From Hondaea fermentalgiana (Eukaryota > Sar > Bigyra > Thraustochytrida > Thraustochytriidae): a DNA stretch of 10,811 nucleotides. The stretch covers positions 20,232 through 31,042 of the forward strand of contig NPFB01000177.1 in the NCBI GenBank assembly GCA_014084085.1, read 5' to 3'. Below, piece by piece: positions 7,401-10,811 of the stretch; within the stretch, counting starts at the first letter, position 1; every line of letters starts with the position of its first letter. Position numbers and translations under genes: made by a program. The notes below the pieces were generated by a model. That model worked only from the letters and a program-made list of their open reading frames with translations. It had not been told where the DNA came from and did not search any database.

Positions 7401-10400
7401 TCAGATCCAGCGGTCGTCGTCCCCATCCTCATGATGGTGATCCTTGCAAATTTGCATGAGAAAGGTCAGAACGCTCACATGCACGTCCGGCAAAGCTTCT
7501 GCCTCTGTGAGCAACTTGGGCAGCTCGCGATCAAGGTCTTCCGAATATACGTCCGAGAGGTGCATGTTTTTGACGCAAAGCTCCGTCAGTAAACGCCAGT
7601 TCTCATTGTGGGTCTGCCCGCATGAGCGGTGCAAGATGCGGCGAAGATGACGGACTTCGGCAAAGGCAAATGGAGCGTGAGCGAGCATGTCCTTGAGAGG
7701 AAGGAAATTCGGCTGGTCATCGTTGACTCCCTCGTACAGAATGGTCGAGAGATCGCTGTCAAACAGCAGGGCGCTTGTAAGGGGAGAATCAAGGATGTAT
7801 CCCACACTCATGAGCTCCGCGCGATCGCTGGACAAGGCAATGATGGAAAGCACGTCCCTCACGTCGCGACGCCTCGGCTCGACGCCGTAGTCGAGCAAGA
7901 GGTCTGCCATGCGGATATGACCCACACAAAGAGCCGCGCGCCAGGCACTTCGGAGGACAACATTGGGCACTCCACTCGATGAAAGCTCGTGGCGCTCCCA
8001 GTCTTCCGAATCCGAAGCGCTGCTGTCATCTTTCACCTCTGTCGCGTCTGGGTCTGAGCTGTTGTCGTCTTCTTCAGAGGCGGCTTTGCGCTCTGCTCGG
8101 GTGCGAATCTCTTCGAGCAGCATTCTGGCCATGTCCTCCTGATCGTAACGGACGGCCTCTGTGAGCAGGTGCTCGACTCGTTCGTCGTTGCAGAGCCCAA
8201 GAAGAAGCTGGAGCACGACGCGGTGGCCACGCTGCACAGCCGTGAACACGGCTGAATGGCGTTCCTTGTCCGTGGCAACAGGGCCCGGGGTTTCAGGCGA
8301 TGGAGTGGCATTTGGCGTAAAGGGCAACTTCATCGAGCCTGTAGCACCAGTAATCTCCTTCGAGTACGCCACCGCTGTCTGCCAGAGCCGGCTCGTGACG
8401 TTGGCCACAACCCGCAGCGAGGTTTGCATACGGGCCTGCACGCTGGTGGCGTGATCGGCATGCGTGCGTTCCACGACGCGCTGCTCCCGCACAGGCTGCT
8501 GCTGCTGCTGCTGTGATGCCCGACGTTCGCGGGCATCGTCATCGTCATCGTCGTCAGTAACAGCAGCGGCGTGCGCCTCGTCCGTCTCTGGGTGTTCGCT
8601 TGGCATAGGCGTTGCAGAATATCTTCCCGAGGCTGTCTTACGCACCTTGGTCTCCACGCCTGCAAGATACTGCGCAAGCCCACAGTCGAGGAGGACGGAA
8701 ACAATGTCCTCGCCAGTTGGCATTTGCGTGTCCGAGGTTGCAAGCACATAGAATCGCAAGAGCTGCTGCGGGGCGAACTCGGCAAAGCGAGACTTTTGCA
8801 GATTGGTGATGAGCGCGATGCCCTGTGCAATCGAGAAGCGCAGACTGGCTCCGGGCTCGATGCCCTCTTCGATGAGCTCCTCCAATGCCATATCGAGGAC
8901 CTCTGCAACCTGCTGCTTGGGAGCCGGCAATGCGGCCGTGGTCGTGTGACGACGCCGCGACTTGAGCGGCCCCTTGAACGAAGTCTGCGACGGCTCTGTT
9001 GCGCGCCGCAAGGAGACAGCGCGAAAGGTTGATCTTCGCTCAAGACTTGACACGCGGGGCGAGCCCCACTCGAACGTATGTTGAAGACGGCGCAGAATCC
9101 AGTCGACCGTGGCCTCCTGGCCCGCGGCCGAGGCGTCCTTGAGCGCCACCGTGCTGGCCTGCTGCATGACGACAAAGTGCTCATCCGATGGGTCAGCGAT
9201 GCGCACCGAGTACAGATTGAGGAGGCGCTCGAGAAAACCCGTGTGTCCAAAGCGTGCCGCGACGCCAAAGGCCGAGTAGTTTTCGAGAGTTGGATCAGCG
9301 CCAAATTCAAGCAAAAGATTGAGCATGCGAATGTCATTGGTGGACGCCGCAGAGGAGAGCGGCGTCGACTTTTCAAAGGTTGCTTCCAGCTTGCTCGGTT
9401 CGCGCACAAAGTTGCGCGTAGCAATGTTACGTGGTGGAACTGGAAAGTCGTGCCAAAGCATGCGGCGCGTGTTGCCGTCGCATATGCGCGTATTCGGGTC
9501 CAGACCTGCCTTGAGCGCAGCTCGTGTCATATTGCCGTCGCCACTGCGCACAAGGCGCACGAGCAGCAGGCCGCGATGCGAGTCACAAGCGCAGCGACTG
9601 TGCGGGTGTACATTGTCGAGCCAAGCGTCAGCCTCCAGAACAGAGGTCGAGGGCTCCAGAGCGCGATACACTTCGACCTTGCCGCTGAGCATGGCGAGCG
9701 CGAGGGCCTTGGCCTTTTCCGCGGGGGGAATCAGGTACTCGAGCATACCGAATCTCGTCTTGGTCACTTGCTCGTGCTCAAAGTCGAGAATACGATTTAC
9801 GAAGAAGGCGTCGCTATGTGCGGACGCGACACGGAATTGCTCGAGGAGAATCTCGGGGTCGGGCGAGGGTTCGAAAAGGAACGCCGCCTCGGCATCGTCT
9901 GCGGAGAAGACACTGCTGCCATCGTTAGAAAACATCTCGCGCAGGTAGTCTCCGACCTCGCTGCGCACGCCGTCCGTGTCGGGGTCTGCCTTGTCGCGGC
10001 TCGGACTGCCGACCAAGAGACCCCCCACAGACAGGGATGATTCGGTGCCATCTCCACTGCTTTCGCTGCTGCCACTGCTGCTTCTGCGAGTGCCGTCTTC
10101 TGCGATGATATCGACATCGAAGCGGACGCTTAGGTTCTTGCGCTTACCGCGCCGCGGCAAGGAGCTGCGCTGGGAGCGCTCATTCTGCCTGCTGTTGTTG
10201 TTGTGGCTGCTGCCGCGAACGTGCCAGCTCTTCGCGGCCAACGACCGCCTCCTGATGGCGCCGACAAAGCTGCGGCCCATGGACGTCCCATGGTGGCCGC
10301 CCGTCCCCTGCGCGCCGGTCTCCGCCGCGCGGGCCTCCTCGTCCGTGCCCGCGCCTGCGCCCGCGCCCTGCTCCTCGCCGCCGCGCAGGCTGTTCAGAAG

Positions 10401-10460
10401 CCCTGAGCTGCGCCTCCTCGCCGCCATGCGGAATCCCCCATCGCCGCCGCCCGCCACCAT
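7401..10460 (-). CDS. Large ankyrin-repeat-like protein
   Basis: A 1019-residue protein from the ATG at 10460, the first ATG in a frame that stays open further upstream; A at -3 supports it. No specific family is recognised. Residues 1-200 are low complexity and Ser/Gly/Arg-rich, with a basic patch RRGKRKN (103-109) that could serve nuclear import. Ankyrin-like helical repeats appear at about 250-330 (with LKAGLDPNT), 366-460 (STPLSSAASTNDIRMLNLLL, then FGADP and a second AARFGHTGFLERLLN unit), 735-785 and 838-870 (GHIRMADLLLDYGVEP). Several match the helix-turn-helix pattern only loosely, so divergent repeats are likely. Between the clusters lie a seven-Asp run (636-642), a six-Gln run (650-655) and Ser/Asp/Glu stretches (794-822). 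The C-terminal 140 residues look folded but unassigned, ending in a His/Asp-rich tail. No catalytic domain, signal peptide or membrane segment is visible. A soluble scaffold or interaction protein is the best inference. Confidence 0.8.
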   Translation of the reverse strand: MVAGGGDGGFRMAARRRSSGLLNSLRGGEEQGAGAGAGTDEEARAAETGAQGTGGHHGTSMGRSFVGAIRRRSLAAKSWHVRGSSHNNNSRQNERSQRSSLPRRGKRKNLSVRFDVDIIAEDGTRRSSSGSSESSGDGTESSLSVGGLLVGSPSRDKADPDTDGVRSEVGDYLREMFSNDGSSVFSADDAEAAFLFEPSPDPEILLEQFRVASAHSDAFFVNRILDFEHEQVTKTRFGMLEYLIPPAEKAKALALAMLSGKVEVYRALEPSTSVLEADAWLDNVHPHSRCACDSHRGLLLVRLVRSGDGNMTRAALKAGLDPNTRICDGNTRRMLWHDFPVPPRNIATRNFVREPSKLEATFEKSTPLSSAASTNDIRMLNLLLEFGADPTLENYSAFGVAARFGHTGFLERLLNLYSVRIADPSDEHFVVMQQASTVALKDASAAGQEATVDWILRRLQHTFEWGSPRVSSLERRSTFRAVSLRRATEPSQTSFKGPLKSRRRHTTTAALPAPKQQVAEVLDMALEELIEEGIEPGASLRFSIAQGIALITNLQKSRFAEFAPQQLLRFYVLATSDTQMPTGEDIVSVLLDCGLAQYLAGVETKVRKTASGRYSATPMPSEHPETDEAHAAAVTDDDDDDDARERRASQQQQQQPVREQRVVERTHADHATSVQARMQTSLRVVANVTSRLWQTAVAYSKEITGATGSMKLPFTPNATPSPETPGPVATDKERHSAVFTAVQRGHRVVLQLLLGLCNDERVEHLLTEAVRYDQEDMARMLLEEIRTRAERKAASEEDDNSSDPDATEVKDDSSASDSEDWERHELSSSGVPNVVLRSAWRAALCVGHIRMADLLLDYGVEPRRRDVRDVLSIIALSSDRAELMSVGYILDSPLTSALLFDSDLSTILYEGVNDDQPNFLPLKDMLAHAPFAFAEVRHLRRILHRSCGQTHNENWRLLTELCVKNMHLSDVYSEDLDRELPKLLTEAEALPDVHVSVLTFLMQICKDHHHEDGDDDRWI
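8496..8513 (-). repeat. CTG run encoding poly-glutamine
   Basis: Six CTG units on the + strand read as CAG codons on the coding strand, encoding six glutamines in the acidic, disordered linker of the ankyrin protein. A short Asp run encoded by imperfect GTC/ATC repeats (about 8532-8555 on the + strand) lies next to it. Both suggest a slippage-prone linker. Confidence 0.85.
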
Positions 10461-10629
10461 CGTCGCTGGGCTGGCCGGCTCGCGTCGCGGGCCGCCTTCC
10501 GCGCGCGCACGCAGGCCCGCACGCGCGCAGACTCGCGGCGTCTGGACTCGCTGCCGCGGGTTTGCGTCGCGCGCGGGGCCTGCTCGAGCTTGAGCTGAGG
10601 CTGCCCTGCTTGCGCTCCGTTCGTCCGCG

Positions 10630-10710
10630 CACTTGCGCGGCACGTGCCGCTATAGCCCACTTGCGCCGCGCGTTTACCGCACTTGCGCGCGGCCGATACC
10701 GCACTTGCGC
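10630..10710 (-). repeat. Four spaced CACTTGCGC copies (partly 22-base tandem)
   Basis: CACTTGCGC occurs at 10630-10638, 10658-10666, 10680-10688 and 10702-10710, with start-to-start spacing of 28, 22 and 22 bases. The units starting at 10658 and 10680 also share TACCG near their ends. The core CTTGCGC recurs at 10609-10615 and, inverted, at 10746-10752. The spacing of two helical turns suggests a factor-binding array for the ankyrin gene promoter, but degenerate tandem duplication in GC-rich DNA is the simpler alternative. Confidence 0.75.
10637..10650. promoter_or_regulatory. 14-base palindrome with CACGTG core
   Basis: GCGGCACGTGCCGC is a perfect inverted repeat centred on CACGTG, the E-box/G-box core bound by bHLH and some bZIP factors in eukaryotes. 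It lies between the first two CACTTGCGC copies and next to GCTATAGC, about 180 bases upstream of the ankyrin start. Binding is inferred from the core only. Confidence 0.45.
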
Positions 10711-10777
10711 CGCCGCCCGCACAGTGAGTGCCCCTCGCCGCTAATGCGCAAGCGCTACGGCCGGCTGGTTTGAACCA

Positions 10778-10797
10778 CTCCGGCGGCGCCGCCGGAG
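10778..10797. repeat. Perfect 20-base GC palindrome
   Basis: CTCCGGCGGCGCCGCCGGAG is a perfect inverted repeat with no spacer, near the window's right edge, about 320 bases upstream of the ankyrin start. It could be a dimeric protein-binding site or form a cruciform, or be a by-product of CGG/CCG-rich sequence. It is not followed by a T tract and does not look like a terminator. Confidence 0.6.
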
Positions 10798-10811
10798 CCG
10801 CCGGGCCTGCG

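Larger units (their letters stand above)
10461..10811 (-). promoter_or_regulatory. Upstream region of the ankyrin gene
   Basis: The 351 bases before the ankyrin ATG are GC-rich. The coding frame remains open to about 10643 without an ATG and translates to Arg/Ala-rich low complexity, so it is probably 5' UTR and promoter. Between 10609 and 10710 it holds repeated CTTGCGC cores, a CACGTG palindrome and a small TATA-like GCTATAGC (10649-10656). If the latter is used, transcription would start around 10620, which agrees with translation starting at 10460. The last 50 bases contain a perfect GC palindrome. Confidence 0.55.

Noticed and set aside
8330..9424. 364-codon minus-strand frame overlapping the ankyrin gene in another frame
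   Set aside because: Its translation is Arg/Ser/Pro-rich shadow sequence, while the overlapping frame shows ankyrin patterns over 3 kb.
9078..10040. 320-codon open frame on the + strand opposite the ankyrin gene
   Set aside because: It lies wholly inside the longer intact minus-strand frame, lacks domain-like patterns, and long antisense frames are expected in GC-rich coding DNA.
10765..10780. GGTTCAAACC on the minus strand, resembling a tRNA B box
   Set aside because: The flanking bases do not form a T-arm stem beyond one pair, and no A box or cloverleaf could be found around it.

Overview
This window looks like a piece of a GC-rich, gene-dense, intron-poor eukaryotic genome. Four protein-coding genes are supported, each as one long uninterrupted frame. 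Two carry eukaryote-only identities: an adaptor-complex AP-4 sigma subunit and a Nup88/Nup82-type nuclear pore protein. Starts sit in Kozak-like contexts, there are no Shine-Dalgarno sites or operons, and promoters are very GC-rich while 3' intergenic DNA is richer in AT. A free-living protist with compact intergenic DNA, such as a thraustochytrid or other stramenopile, would fit, but the taxon is inference. The window opens with a run of 17 G, which suggests a contig end or a sequencing artefact.

Layout. Bases 1-961 hold no gene I can support, only the upstream region of the first gene. A complete 144-residue AP-4 sigma gene lies at 962-1396 (+). It converges across a 461-base spacer on a large Nup88-like gene at 1858-5706 (-). 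A 549-base, very GC-rich spacer (5707-6255), with CACG and GGGC microsatellites, separates the Nup88 start from a divergent gene at 6256-6816 (+) encoding a small protein with three predicted membrane segments. That gene converges across 584 bases on an ankyrin-repeat protein gene at 7401-10460 (-). The upstream DNA of the ankyrin gene (10461-10811) carries four copies of CACTTGCGC, a 14-base palindrome centred on CACGTG, and a perfect 20-base GC palindrome.

The genes do not form an obvious pathway: vesicle coat, nuclear pore, an unknown membrane protein and an ankyrin scaffold. They alternate +,-,+,-, giving two convergent 3' junctions and one divergent promoter. No tRNA, rRNA, CRISPR, transposon or viral element was recognised. 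The most interesting points are non-standard parts of the Nup88-like protein (a small tandem Gly-rich strand-repeat insert and a long extra C-terminal region), the repeat-built promoter of the ankyrin gene, and a strong G-quadruplex-capable repeat in the divergent promoter. I see no clear sign of a wholly new system.
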